The notes: a model not told the origin generated them from the sequence alone. 64,000 nucleotides of DNA from Gamarada debralockiae (GCA_002803225.1 NXFV01000020.1:62001-126000), one strand, 5' to 3'; shown: positions 42,890 through 54,795, counted from the stretch's first letter. Program-made: numbers and translations.

Positions 42890-44643
42890 TCATTGGAGCA
42901 AAGGATCCTATAAAACGTTAGGAGGTTCCAAGGCTTAAGGCTCAGGTTACTTACTCTGAAATGCTTTTGAGAATTGCTCTGCTTGTTGTTGCCCCACTGG
43001 AACTTGCGTCGCTCTCTCTCCTCGACCTTTCGCGATCTCTTCTCGGCCACCTGAACCTCCTTTCTCTTCTCGGCAGTCACGCCAATCATTCCCAGTCCGC
43101 CATTTGCACGGCTGGTAAGAGCTCTGCCCCGCTCTCGCTCATTTCGGCGTGCAACTCGTTGATCTTGTTCTTCTTCCTCTGAATCAGAACTTGCCGCAGC
43201 TTCAATGGCAAGTCGTTCCTCTCTCTCGGCAGGTGATGGATAGCTGTGCAAGTTCTGACGGTAGTACTTGTTTAAAGACCGGTGGCCAGCTGTTCTTCCC
43301 GAAGGAAGATGCAACTCGTAGTCTGAGTAAAACACCGCATGGGCATGCTTGTGTGCGTGAGAATGGAAGCCATCCTTATTTCGGTGGGGTCGTGGATCTG
43401 AATGCGAGTGGTGAGGGTGTTGGCTGAGCTTCTCGTACTGCTCTGTTCGGTCATCAAGAGGAACTGCTGTGAGGTCTGCTGAATCCAATGACGATTCTGA
43501 GCTGTCGGTCTCCCATCCATCACCTTCCTCAATTTCTTCATCTCCATCTTCGTCCGTAGTCTTCGCTTGACGCTTGGCTCCCAATTTGACGCCGCCACTC
43601 TTTTCTCCTGGCAAAGCCTCTTCGGAATCCGGCTCCTCATCTACATCTGAATAGGTGCTACTGAAATCATAGAAATCGCCAATCTCCAGTTGCTCCTCCT
43701 CCGTGAAGAAGGGTATCTTGCAGTGTCCTTTGTCTCGCATGTGTGTCTGAAGACCAAACACCGAAGGTTTGAGCTTTCCGCAATACAAGCATTCGTGGTA
43801 CTCGTAAATTTTCTCGTTCAACGCACCAATCAATCCGTCCAAATCAACCAGGTAATTCTTCTCCGGAATAAACATGCCATGTATGCGTTCCATGTGAGCA
43901 GCATTCAACTCGATAGATGGTGAATTATAATTGCAGAAAAGACAGCGTTTTAAAGAAGGTGTCTCGCCATTCGCAGTGATAGAGGAAGCAGTTGCCGAAG
44001 AGGCTTCTGCATCGTCCTCAATTTCCGCTGAGTGGTGTGGTCGTGAAGGTCTTCGAGTCGCAGGAGGAACGTCCTTCAAATTCGTCTTCTTTATTCCCTC
44101 GACTACCTCATTGAACTCCTCTTCAGCATCCGAGTCGATTTCCTCTTCGTTGGTCGCCGTCGGTTCCCCAAGAGAGAACGTAGAACTCATCACCGAGCTG
44201 GTTTCATCGTCGTGTTTATCGCCCACTGTCGCCAATTTCGCCTTGTGCTTCTGGCTTCCTAGATGATTTTGGTAGGCATTTTCGCTGAAGTATGTTCTGA
44301 CACAGACGGTGCAGGTCTTCTCGTAGGCGGCTTTCGTGGCTGCGGCAGTCGAGGAGGCTTGGGCTTGGAGGACCTTCTCGGTGAAGACTTCGGAAGAGAT
44401 TGGCGGAAGGGAAGTGACACGGCGCTTCAGGTTGTACCGGCTGCCCAGGTTGTTAGTATAATCCAAGGATGGTAGAATAAATATCCAAACTCACTGCCAG
44501 TCACTGCGCATGTGCCCTCTTTGGAGTTCGCTGTTTCTGAACGCCACTTGGCAAGTATTACAAGTATATGGATGGGTCGAAGTAGTATCTCCTTGTGCCG
44601 AGAGGCCAGAAGCAGGAACTCTGCTTGCAGCTATGGAAGCCAT
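42890..44643 (-). CDS. REI1: Cytoplasmic 60S ribosomal subunit maturation factor Rei1
   Basis: Three exons (44643-44495, 44440-42955, 42907-42890) encode 550 residues. Zinc fingers: YTCNTCQVAFRNSELQRGHM with C28, C31, H44, H50 (the last His is split by intron 1), CTVCVRTYFSENAYQNHLGS, CLFCNYNSPSIELNAAHMER and CLYCGKLKPSVFGLQTHMRD followed by KGHCKIPFF. HMxxxH and the LPSGRTAGHRSLNKYYRQNL block are Rei1/Reh1 signatures. The 6-codon last exon supplies the conserved C-terminus HFRDPLLQ; without it the frame runs into intron sequence. Rei1 acts in the cytoplasm, recycling Arx1-Alb1 from pre-60S particles and probing the peptide exit tunnel with its C-terminus. A His-rich linker (HPHHSHSDPRPHRNKDGFHS) is present. 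Intact housekeeping gene. Confidence 0.92.
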
Positions 44644-45197
44644 GTTGTGTGCAGAAAAGAATGTCTCCCAGGAATTTTGTCTGCGGCAAGTTGGATTCTG
44701 ATAACGGAGAGTTTTGTGTCTGAGAAAATCGATAAGACACTGGGGTCCTTCTTACTCCCCAGATTTGCTTTGAAATGCAAACTTGAGTATGGACAACTCT
44801 AGAAGAGGAGAGATTCCCGACGAATTGTGTGGCAAGGAGAGGGAGTGCAACCTAACATAGGGCAGGGCTTCAGAAAGCTCGAACAAATGAGGTGAGGTGA
44901 CTCTGATATTTATTATTCTGCCACAGGCGAAAATTCAAAGTTTGGTGGGGTTTTTGATTTGCAAGACTCTCCCTCAAATTCTGACTAAAAAGAGCGTCAT
45001 TTTAGATCCACGCTGTTCCCAATCCGGCTTAGCAGAGTAAGTTCCGGGCGTGCTGAAGGCGGCGCGGCTGATGAATCCGCGTCTGGCAGATGTGAGATTC
45101 ATCCCAAGTCCAAAATATCAGTCAGTCCCTTGAAATCAATCAACGCGCCGGGGACCCGTCTAATACAACCTCCTTCTCGACAACTATCATCAATGAC
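44644..45197. promoter_or_regulatory. Divergent promoter region, REI1 / HUL4
   Basis: 554 bp between two divergent housekeeping genes. The upstream ATG at 45193 opens a 2-codon frame (ATGACATGA) that overlaps the HUL4 start ATG at 45198, so start choice by reinitiation or leaky scanning is possible. No factor sites recognised. Confidence 0.5.
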
Positions 45198-48100
45198 ATG
45201 ACTCGAGATACCCAAGGCCTCCATGATGACCGTGACCCCGAAAACGATGCGGATGTTTATGGAGCCTTGTGGACGGCTGCGCCATTTCCACGACTCCCTA
45301 TTGATGCTCCGAACGAATTGAAAAGCCTTACGATCGATATTGATGACCCGAAACGAGTGTATGCCATACACCGCGCAAGTCGAAGACACAACTTCAACAT
45401 TCTAGTTGAGAGGTGAGTTCTATGTTGCATGCTCTCCCCTCCTTTCTTCGTTGCTGACATCTTTGGTAGATATATCCTTCAACTTCGATACGGTTGCCAG
45501 TCGAAATCTTGTACTACATCGACATGCTTCTCTTGTAGGAAACGTCTTGCTCGGGGTGCACCAGTTCGCCGCTACAATGCAACGAGTGCGAGGACACTAG
45601 CGATATATCTGGCTTCACAGGACAACCCCGAGCGAGGACTCTGCCGTAACCCGAGCGTCGATCTGCCTTTTCCCCCCTTCACCAAAAGTACGAGGATAAG
45701 TGGCCAAAGCTCTCCTGCCATTGAGACGAAGGCCATCTCCAATGGACAAGCCGTCGCGTCTCAGGCGCAAAATGGAGCTGAACATTGCTCGAAGACCGTC
45801 CGTCTCTTTAAAACGTTAGGTCATAAAGATGGTGATGATCAGGTCGAGTCGAATACCAGGTCGATAAATGGGAAGTCGAACGTGGGGAGAGGCTCCGTCG
45901 CGACGGGCATGGAAGAGCCTCCTGCAACGGATCACCGATCATTCGTGCAGAATGTCTTTGGAACGGTTGCTTTCAAGATGGTGGAATGGCTCACGCCACG
46001 GAATCTTGAGATGATGGCCAGGTCAGGGGATATCAACCCTATTCGATTGGGTGGAGATGCCGCAATTTCAGTTCCATCACCAGCTCCCCGACCGAAAGGC
46101 ACCCCCGATACTGAAAGTAAGGCTGGCGAGAAGGAAGCGAAATCCCCACAATCCCTTTCTTCGGCAGAATCTGATACACGGAATATTAATACGCCAACAC
46201 GGCCTTCAAAGACACCATCAACGCAAACATCTGCGATTCCTACCACTGGCGAAGTAAAAGCAACAGGCTTGCCTGATTCAAAACAGACCTCTAGTTCTCG
46301 TGCCACACATATACCCAGTTCCAATGTACGAAAGCGGCCAGAGACCATTGACCCGCCAAACCCGAAAGGCATACTCAGTATTTCACCCAAGAAGGACAAT
46401 CCGCCTGACATAAGACCTCTCTCGCGTGATATCCTCCCTGCCATACCCAAAAGAAGATTGTCACAACAGACCGTTATTACCAGTCCTCAGTTGCATGCTT
46501 CTGGCCCAAACCCCATACATGAATTGGAGATGTCGTCTGATGGCGACCTTCCCGAAGTGAAGCCAAGTGTCCCTGTACCAACCATGGATGGGGAAACGCA
46601 ACCTGTAGACGCTCAAGAACACCGCGATGTAGAGAAGAAACTCGAAGAGAAGGCATCGCCCGCCTCGACTCCTGTCTCAACCAAAGACGCCATTTTACCT
46701 CAGTCGCTCTCCCGTCTTTCCATCGAAGTAATTGACCTTGCATGCGACATATTACAGACCGATGACACCGACGAGAAACACTTCCTCCAACCGCAGAGAA
46801 TATATGAAGGGCTCAAGCGTCGACAAAGCAATGCTGTAATTCTAAAACGGCGTCCCTCTCCACAGGCGAGTTCTGGTTATCCATCCGCGTTAAGAAACCA
46901 GTGGCGTTCATTCATTGAACAAGGTTTCTTCGACGTGCTTTGCAAACCCGATTCTCTGATACGGTCCTTCAGCAATGATGACATGCGATTGTTCGATACC
47001 CAGACAATTTGGTACCTGATGCTTCGAATGACCAGAGTTGCTCCGTCTCTAGTCCTTGATAGTCTATGGAATGTCGCAGGAACGCTTTTTCTACCCCCTG
47101 AGAAACTTGAACCTATCTCCGACTGGGCCAAAGAATTTCAGTCTCAAAAAGCCGTATCTAACAAATCCGTGTCAAACTTTGACGCGGCTCAGGTTCTGAA
47201 TATCTGTCTTCACGCTTTGATTGCGGTAGTACCTCTTGTGACCGACGCAAGGCAGTTGGCAAACATGTCTCGAATCCGATCATCTGGATTGACAAGGTTT
47301 GGGAGAAACTCCGCTTCTTCAGAACCAGTCGACCTTTGCCTTCAATACGAAGATGCGTTTTCGGACGAATTGGCCCTAAGGTTGGCGCGGAGAGTTTTCG
47401 CAGCGATACCGACCAGGCGTAGATACGGAGAATTGCTTGAGCTTCATAACATTCGGAGTGAGGAGAAGCGCGAGCCGGATATCCTCGATACTGTTCTTGC
47501 TAGCCTCAAGCCCCTTGATCTAGGAACACCTCCAATACTCAACTTCCCAGATAGCGAGCAGGATTTTCATGAAAAGAGGGTTCCCTTTTTGATTCTCGAC
47601 TGGGCCAGGACCGTGATGTTGCAGGATTGGGAAGGGACTGCGGAAGTCCCCAGTGAAGGGCCTCTCGGTGGGGCCCTGGCAATGATTGCCGCGATTTGTG
47701 AGTCGATCCCACCTCAAAGTATGGCACTGTACTGACATTCAACAAGACAAGAACAGAAAGTCATTACTACTTGGTGATATCCATTTCTATACTAAGTACT
47801 TCGCCCAGCGTCTGGATCCTGTCGATATGCCTCTTGAGTGGCTCGATTTCGAATCAAACAAAAGAACGGTCCATCTACTCGACTATCCCTACCTCTTTCA
47901 ACCCAAGACTCTGGTGACCTACTTCCGCGCGATAAACTACTCACGCATGAGCCAGGCCTACGAAACGGCAAAAGCAACCCACGGCCTGATGCGATCTACA
48001 ATCTCAGAAAGCAACCTGATGACTGATCATGATCGTCGACAAAGACTGTCCGAACGATTAAGCACTGCTACTTCGAGGTTCATTGTACTCGAGATTCGAC

Positions 48101-49191
48101 GCAATAACGTGCTTCTTGATACCTTCAATTCAATTTGGAGGCGAGAAGAGCGTGAGTTGATGCGACCTTTGAAGATCAGATTGGGCGAGGAGGGTGGAGA
48201 AGAAGGCCTGGATTCTGGAGGAGTTCAGCAAGAGTTCTTCCGGCTAGCCATTTCGGAGGCTCTGAATCCTGACTATGGCACTTTCACAATCGACAATAGA
48301 ACCAAGATGACTTGGTTCCAACCTGGCTCGCCTGAACCTCTCTGGAAGTTCGAACTCATCGGCATGATCATATCATTGGCTGTGTATAATGGCCTGACTC
48401 TACCAGTGACTTTCCCCAAAGCACTGTATAGGAAGCTCCTTGACGAAGATGTAACAGAGCTGCATCACATTGCGGACGGCTGGCCCGACTTAGCCAACGG
48501 CCTAACAACACTTTTAGAATGGAATGAACGAGATGGCTTAGTAGAAGACATCTTCGCCCGAACCTACGAGTTCAGCGTGGAACAGTTCGGAAAACCAATT
48601 AGCCGCCAAATGGGCACCGAAACTTACTGGCCCCAATTCTCCGACCTAAATTACTCCTCGAATCCAACCGATGCACCTATGGTCACGAATGAAAACCGCA
48701 ACAGCTATGTGACCGACTACATCAAATGGCTGACCGACATCTCCATCCGACCTCAGTTTCAAGCCTTCAAGTCTGGCTTCTTCTCCTGCATCGATCGCCG
48801 CTCTATATCACTCTTTGACCCCTCCACACTGCAATCCGTGGTCGAAGGCATCCAGGATATCGACATCCCCGAACTGCGTCGTGCAACCCGCTACATCGGC
48901 TGGGAAGCGTCCCACAAGACAGTTCGAGATTTCTGGAGCATTGTCAAAAAGTACGATATGGAGGAGAAGAAGAAGCTGCTGGAGTTTGTGACAGCCAGTG
49001 ATCGTGTGCCTGTGGGCGGGATGCGAAATCTGCAGTTCACGTTGCAAAGAAATGGTGTCGACGATGGGCATTTACCGAGCAGTTATACCTGCTATGGCAT
49101 CTTGCTTCTGCCGGAGTACTCGAGTAAGGAGGTTCTGAGGCAGAAGTTGGCGATGGCGTTAGAGAATTCGAAGGGGTTTGGGTTTGCTTAG
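45198..49191 (+). CDS. HUL4: HECT-type E3 ubiquitin ligase Hul4 with N-terminal AZUL-like finger
   Basis: Three exons (45198-45412, 45470-47697, 47747-49191) encode 1295 residues. Residues 72-130 (YILQLRYGCQSKSCTTSTCF SCRKRLA ... RGLC; Cys 81, 86, 91, 94, 130) match the AZUL zinc finger of UBE3A. A long disordered Pro/Ser-rich region with many KR clusters covers about 150-500. The C-terminal 350 residues are a HECT domain: RPLKIRLGEEGGEEGLDSGG VQQEFF, FTWFQ-type WFQPGSPEPLWKFELIGMII, LPVTFPKALYRKLL, and the catalytic lobe with SSYTCYGILLLPEYSS; the thioester cysteine is residue 1263. Hul4 of yeast acts in nuclear and cytosolic misfolded-protein turnover and with TRAMP/RNA surveillance. Join 2 (AAI-YKNRKSLLLGDIHFYT) restores a conserved block and is well supported. 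Confidence 0.92.
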
Positions 49192-51053
49192 TGAGCCAGC
49201 ATCGGAGTGGATATTTTCATCGAAAAGTGCGTTGGGGTATTGGCTTTTAGATACCTGATGCTCTCGTGAGCTGGCGATTGAATGGAGTATGCTTATACTG
49301 GGTTTTTGTTATGGAGATGTGATTATGTGACCACGATCTGCAAGTGCAAGCCACGAACACCCTCCTTGCAGCGAGGCTAATTTCAAGTTAAATTCATCGC
49401 GCATCTTTACTTTTCAGCAATTCTTCTTTCAAAAGGTCCAATTGAGTCCTCTCTTCAACTGCTGCAGAACGGCTCTATACCAAAATGTCCTACATCGCCG
49501 TCCGCCTTGTCCGCCCTTTACCACACCTATTACCTTCCTTTCCTCCGACCAACCCGGACTCCAGTCTCCGGTCTACCTCAAACAACTCACCTCACCTCCC
49601 CTTTGCAATATATCAGAGCCTTCACCACAACCAAACATCTGCAGCCACCAAAGCCCTTCTTCAACCCATTCGCATGGATTTTGTCATGAGAGCGGATGAA
49701 TCTCAAGCGAGCAAAGACATGGAGGGATATTCCGAAGTTGACGATGTTTGTGGTGCTAGTTTTACTGTTGTGTGCCATGTAGTTGTGGAGGAGATTCCGT
49801 CCCATCCCCCGACCCTCGGTATTCCATCTACCGTCCTCCCCTGGACCCTTTGTTTTCTACCGTCCACTGCCCTTCCCTGCGCTGCGATTGATCCCCACCC
49901 GCCCTCCTCTCCACTCCTCTATCCCCTCCTCCCAATTCCAATGCCTTTACATCCCCCTTCTTATTTTCCGCTGCCCCATTCTCATTCCCCTCCAACACCC
50001 TCTCCGCTGTCTCATCATTGAAACCAACCTTCTCCCGCTCCCGTTCCCACTCCGTCTCCCCTGTCTTCACACCGCATGCACTGCCAGCTTTTCCGTCAAC
50101 CCCCCTGGGCAGAATCGCATGCTCAACAGTAAGGGTCAAATAAGGAGACGATATCAGGCGGTTGGACAGTTGGGAAGTGATAGGAGATAGAAGAAGTGGT
50201 AGAAATGAGATGTGATAAGCCACCAATATCTTCTTGTCTGCCCCTTGCTTGGCTGATAAGTTTCATTTCAGAATTTCAAACACTCAAAATCCGCCGTATT
50301 TCCAATTGCAGGTCTCGTTGATCGAAGTATCTCAATAAACAAGACGTCCTCTCGTCTCATCCGCCTATCGTCCATTACTCGACTGTACCTGAAAGAGCCC
50401 TCCTTCCAAATCCGAACCCCTCTAATCGTATAACCTATCGCTCTATGCGCATTCGAACATTCACCACAACTCAGCGCCTGCTGCACAAGCCCGATGGACC
50501 ACTGCCTTCTTCTTCCTTATCAGCCCGGGACTGAGTATATATAAAGGAGTTGGTATTGCAGGAGTCGAAGAGGATAGAAACAGCTGTGAGGGAGGAGAGG
50601 AAGACTTGAGAAGAGGTGGATAAAGATGCAGAGGAAGGCAAAGAAGAGGGAGGGTTTATAATGAAGAAGCGGCGGACGAAAGAGAAGAGGAAAGAGCAGA
50701 AGGGGAAGGAAGCGGGGAACCGAACCCTTCTATCCACAACGCCCGAAACACTGCAGCGGGCCGGAACTGGGGTAGGAGAGTGTTGTCCTGTTTTTGAGAA
50801 GACGGCTAGGAGGTTGATAGTGACTCGGGAGAGTAAGGGTGATGACAAGGGTGAAGAGCATATTCGTTCTCACCGATCCCTTGCAGCAAAGTCCATTCTC
50901 GCATTTCAACTTCTTCATAGCCCTGAACCCTCTTCTTCCTCTTTGGTCAACAACATCAGATACCAAGCTCTCCATCTGCTTCCAAACAATCCGAATTTCG
51001 ACTCCGCGGACTCGTAAACGACACTTCTCTCTCGTTCCAGTTCCAATTCCAGC
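49192..51053. other. Gene-poor, strongly pyrimidine-biased stretch
   Basis: 1.9 kb with no supported gene. The + strand is C/T-rich from 49500 to 50060 and G/A-rich from 50560 to 50760, which opens several long but uninformative frames on both strands (for example 49485-50021). A frame beginning MSYIAVRLVRPLPHLLPSFP is not recognised. I consider it leader/promoter-like DNA, not coding. Confidence 0.45.
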
Positions 51054-52148
51054 ATGTCAGATTCTTATGAACTCTCAACCGTGACTACCAGCCATTGCCA
51101 ACTTCCTACTTACGAGCCCGCTACTCCGACATATCCGGGAGAGGATCCAGTCAAACCCAGGTACCAATTGCTAGAACGGACAGAAATTTTAACCAAATTA
51201 TTAATCGGCCTAGTTACGCGGCTCCTGCTGTTGCGTGTATTGATGGGTTATAGGGCTTGTTGTTCTCGACTTACCTGTAGTAGGAGGGACGAGGTAATCG
51301 ACGATTACAGACAGCAGAATGACACAACTGGCCTGATCTTAAGCGAGGTGCTGTTGCATCCCCAATTATTCAGATCCCGTTTCCAATTATTTTACGTCGT
51401 AAAAGCACCAGCCATCATGAATTCGCGATTTCCAAGTAAGTTGTTACCATTTGGTCTATTTATCTTCGCCATCATCGGCGCGATATCTGTCTTCAAGTTC
51501 TTCACTCCTCTAGTCTCAAAAGCCATCAACGCGAAACGAGAGGAAAGCGCCTTCGCTCCAGATGTGGATATACCATTCCAAGAAGAGCCGACCGAACGCG
51601 TCGAACTAGTTAGCCTTGCAGTTTGGAACAGAGTCATGTGCTGGCCAAGCGTCGGGGGAATCATAGTGAATACGCACGTTAGCAGCGTTGAGCTAGACTT
51701 TCTTCACTTGTCACGTTTCGAGGCATCCCCGCGCTCTTCCAATGCCGACGAAGAAGATGCGTTCTGTGGCCAACTGCGTCGGACGGGTGGGAAATGGTGG
51801 AGCAGTTATGCGGAATTCATAGAGGCGGTGGATGCTAAAATGAGACCGATATCAGCGAAGGAGAGAGAGGCACTTCTCCTCGGATGGCCCGAAGATGGAG
51901 GAGTTTGGGTTATGAGGGAGAGCAATTGGTACGAGTTGGGGAGGGAGCCGGGTTCCTGGAGGCTGAGGAATGCTCATACAATGGAGGAACGGTGCAAAGC
52001 TATGGAGATGTCGGGCGCTGTTTACTATGCGAACCCCGAGGATTGCGAGTCAGTGAAAGCGCTGTTGGATGGGTTTGGTGTACATGAGAGGGAACCGGAA
52101 AATAGTTACTACTATAACCATCCAGCGGATTTTTATGGACAGTTTTGA
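51054..52148 (+). CDS. Lineage-specific hypothetical membrane protein
   Basis: One open frame of 364 residues. The second half looks coding: a membrane segment (LLPFGLFIFAIIGAISVFKF, about residues 131-150) after MNSRFPSK, then RVELVSLAVWNRVMCWPSVG, CGQLRRTGGKWWSSYAEFIE, MRPISAKEREALLLGWPEDG and GVWVMRESNWYELGREPG. The upstream 120 residues are less convincing and the true start may be the ATG at 51417 (MNSRF), giving a protein of about 243 residues with an N-terminal anchor. I do not recognise a characterised family; the tryptophan-rich C-terminal region appears conserved-looking but that is an impression. It borders the repeat island on its right. Confidence 0.55.
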   Translation: MSDSYELSTVTTSHCQLPTYEPATPTYPGEDPVKPRYQLLERTEILTKLLIGLVTRLLLLRVLMGYRACCSRLTCSRRDEVIDDYRQQNDTTGLILSEVLLHPQLFRSRFQLFYVVKAPAIMNSRFPSKLLPFGLFIFAIIGAISVFKFFTPLVSKAINAKREESAFAPDVDIPFQEEPTERVELVSLAVWNRVMCWPSVGGIIVNTHVSSVELDFLHLSRFEASPRSSNADEEDAFCGQLRRTGGKWWSSYAEFIEAVDAKMRPISAKEREALLLGWPEDGGVWVMRESNWYELGREPGSWRLRNAHTMEERCKAMEMSGAVYYANPEDCESVKALLDGFGVHEREPENSYYYNHPADFYGQF

Positions 52149-52773
52149 GGCATTAATCTTTGAGGTTTAGCAATTCAGGGAGCGCGCAAGACGTGCGGCT
52201 TCACTTGCATATGTACATCCGTTTCCACTCTACCCTACTTTCAGTGGCCACTCGGCGAGAAGTTGTGAGATGTACATTGTAAATATTCTCAATTTATTTT
52301 GGATCAAGCTGGATATCTTCACACTCGTACATAAAACGCCATCTAGTCATGTGCGCGGGGCGTGATCTCTGCGGCTGTCCAGGGATAAGTACGGTATTAG
52401 GCATAACCAGCGACAGCTGGTTACTGTGATCTTTTGACCCGGGTTATGGGTTGTACGAGCCTAACTAACATCCTTACAGGTCATATGATCCCAGGATCTC
52501 TTTCCTAGGACCACAACAGTCTCTGGAGTTTTCTTCCAGGACCTCTGCTATCCTAGGATATCTCCCAGGACTCATATGATCCCAGGATCTTTCCCCCAGG
52601 ATCGTATAACTCCTAGGAAACGAATAAAATTTGGCGACCAGCCAAATCTATCTTAGAAGCAATTCTGTCGGCCATAAATCTGTTAATCACACACTAATAA
52701 TGTAAACCTTAGCCCCTAGAATATATATAGCAAGGTATCTTCCTCCCAAATATATTTTCTTTCTCAAACAACT
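52149..52773. other. Left part of repeat island, palindromic CCTAGGA-type motifs
   Basis: After the hypothetical gene, 52480-52640 has repeated atcccaggatct and cctagga motifs, and two short perfect hairpins: aaccagcgacagctggtt near 52404-52421 and atttggcgaccagccaaat near 52630-52648. No coding sequence. It continues into the MADS-like relict. Confidence 0.6.
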
Positions 52774-52960
52774 ATGCCTCCTACACGAAAGCGCAAGAAG
52801 CAGAACTCTCAAAGACAGAAGCGCACTCTACTTAAGAAGGCCTATAAATACAAAGAGATAAGCGGTGCTAATATAGCATTCTTCATTCACTAGTCTAGTC
52901 GTTGGTTTACATATAGATCTACTAATTAACAGTCGTTCTCTCTATCATGAGAACAGATCG
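52774..52960 (+). pseudogene. Relict small MADS-box-like (SRF-type) gene
   Basis: From ATG 52774 the reading is MPPTRKRKKQNSQRQKRTLL then KKAYKYKEISGANIAFFIH, a stop (52891-52893), and in the same frame SSRWFTYRSTN before another stop. The pattern KRTLLKKAYxYxxxxxAxIA followed by a short TYRST patch is that of short SRF/MADS-like proteins that are numerous in some Leotiomycete genomes. Two stop codons and the lack of any continuation make it a relict. Its placement between the CCTAGG arrays and a MITE suggests it moved or decayed with them. Assignment rests on one motif. Confidence 0.5.
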
Positions 52961-53087
52961 TAAGTGACGTAACGGAATACATACATTAATACTAATAAGA
53001 ATTAGCAAATGTAATATCTAGTCCTAATAAATTGACTACTAGAGATTTCCAACGCAGGTAGCAAGGTTGCCACTGTCATCAGTAATA

Positions 53088-53513
53088 CAGTACAACCTTC
53101 GTATAAGCATATCATCGGGAACCAAAAACGGAACTTACGCTTATAAGGGAGGTATGCTGATATAAAGGGTACTAAGACCTAAAGATCAAGAGGGGTTATA
53201 GCCTATTAATTGCTGTAATTTTAAGCGTTCGGATATTATAGTCCCTAATATTAAGTAATTACTTAAATCTTATCTTTAAGCTGTCGGACACTATAATTAT
53301 AGGGTCTAGGTCCTTGTAATTACAGGCTCTTAATCACTAATCCTACATTACATGAATTAGGTGCGATCTTAAGATCGGGATCCTAATTATCTAAGCATAT
53401 GCTTCTAGCGAGGTATACTTATTGGCTCACCTAAAAATAAAGGGGGACCCAAAACTCAATGCTTATTAGTCAGGTATGCTTATCTAAAGGATGCTTATAT
53501 GAAGATTGTACTG
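53088..53513. mobile_element. MITE, Tc1/mariner-pogo type, 426 bp with TIRs and TA duplication
   Basis: The left end CAGTACAACCTTCGTATAAG followed by CAT and the right end (reverse complement CAGTACAATCTTCATATAAG then CAT) form terminal inverted repeats of about 23 bp with two mismatches. Both ends are flanked by TA (53086-53087 and 53514-53515), the target site of Tc1/mariner and pogo/Fot1 elements. Subterminal ATAAGCAT motifs recur in both orientations. The interior is AT-rich, with no transposase frame, so mobility would require a transposase from elsewhere. Confidence 0.82.
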
Positions 53514-53639
53514 TACTATTATTTGACAATTCGCCAACACACCAGGCATTTGGTTTGAATTAAGACAGGCTCTTATATTTGAGTTTGGGAGCAGCATGGG
53601 CTGAAATTCTAGTGTCGATCAAAGAATCTTGTGGCGCTT

Positions 53640-54130
53640 GTCCCCAATCAGGACAGATGGGCTAGGACAGATGGGCCAGGACAGATGGGCTAGGACAGAT
53701 GGTTGGGATAATACTCCCAGGATTGTGGGGATCTTAGGAGATTTATCCCAGGACCTGTGATGTCCTAGGAGCTATAGTCTCCCAGGAATTTTCCCCTAGG
53801 ACTATGTTGTGACCAGGACAAATGGCCTAAGACAAATGGGCCAGGATAAACCCCCCCCCCAAAACAAATAACCTAGGACAAGTGATGCCAAACAAACAAT
53901 GCAAGACAAACGACCTAGGCCATTTGTCCCGGGCCGTTTATCCTAGGCCATTCTCTTAGGTCATTTGTCCTAGTTCATTTATCCGTTTGTCCTAGGCCAT
54001 TTCTCCCGGGTCATTTGTCCTAGGTCATTTATCTTGGGCTATCTGTCTAGTCAATAGTACTTAGGAGAAAATTCCCTAGACAAATCCCTTAGGACACCAC
54101 GGGTCCTAGGATAAACTCCTAAGACCCCTA
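53640..54130. repeat. CCTAGG palindrome-rich repeat array
   Basis: A 14-bp tandem repeat gacagatgggctag begins the array (53652-53703, about 3.7 copies). It is followed by many variants of cctaggacaaatggcc and of its reverse complement ggccatttgtcctagg on the same strand, plus cccccccccc near 53860. The mixed orientation makes the region foldable. Similar cctagga/ccaggatc motifs occur at 52480-52640, with the MADS relict and the MITE in between. Confidence 0.75.
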
Positions 54131-54795
54131 CAATCTCGGGAGCAAACCTGCTACCAAATTTTATCGCGAACTCTCCCTCCTTAAATCTACGACCACGGTA
54201 CCTCTTACCCTTTACAGAACCAGATAGACGAAATCTTCGATCAAGTTCGCTCATCGGTACTTGATCATCTCAACCCAGCAGCACGGTAAGGCCATGGCCT
54301 CCGTCAGCGGGAAGGATTCATGTGTAACTCACCTCCCGGCTTTTGTCAATCAACATCATATTCTTGGCTCTTGCCCATTGGCGATGCTTCACGGGCAATG
54401 CCCCGGTTTCTACGTGCAGATAAGCTCAACGACAGCGATACAGCGATAAGAGCTCCAAGTGAAGCGGAGTTGTATCCTGTTCGTGGAGTAATTGTATGTC
54501 AATCAGATCCCGAATTCACTCCTATGGGCCATATTCAATTCGATGCTGAGAAACTGTTATCTCTGCGCAAGTCATATCATAAGATTTTATCTCTTAGTCG
54601 ACACTTACGCTCTTTGGAGAGCTGTTCCCTCATCTCGAGTTCGTACGTTTCAGAGTCTGTATCTTTTCCTAAAGGGTTGAGCATTGGGAATATATCTCAC
54701 TCACCCCATCTTTCAATCTCTCCTTGCAGTCCATGTTCCTTGTTCAATCCTGCTTACAACCTCAATATTGAAGTCATCAATTAAGTGCAGCAAAC
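54131..54795. other. Leader region before the dead amino-acid permease
   Basis: 665 bp without a gene call; frames 54261-54449 and 54320-54784 have no recognisable domain. Probably the old promoter and 5' leader of the permease. Confidence 0.35.

Noticed and set aside
49485..50021. 178-codon open frame starting MSYIAVRLVRPLPH
   Set aside because: Lies in pyrimidine-biased DNA, rich in Pro/Ser/Leu by composition, with equally long frames overlapping it; no domain or splice support.
50471..51017. Overlapping frames of 125-133 codons on both strands
   Set aside because: Result of purine/pyrimidine strand bias; content is low-complexity K/E on one strand and S/F/P on the other.
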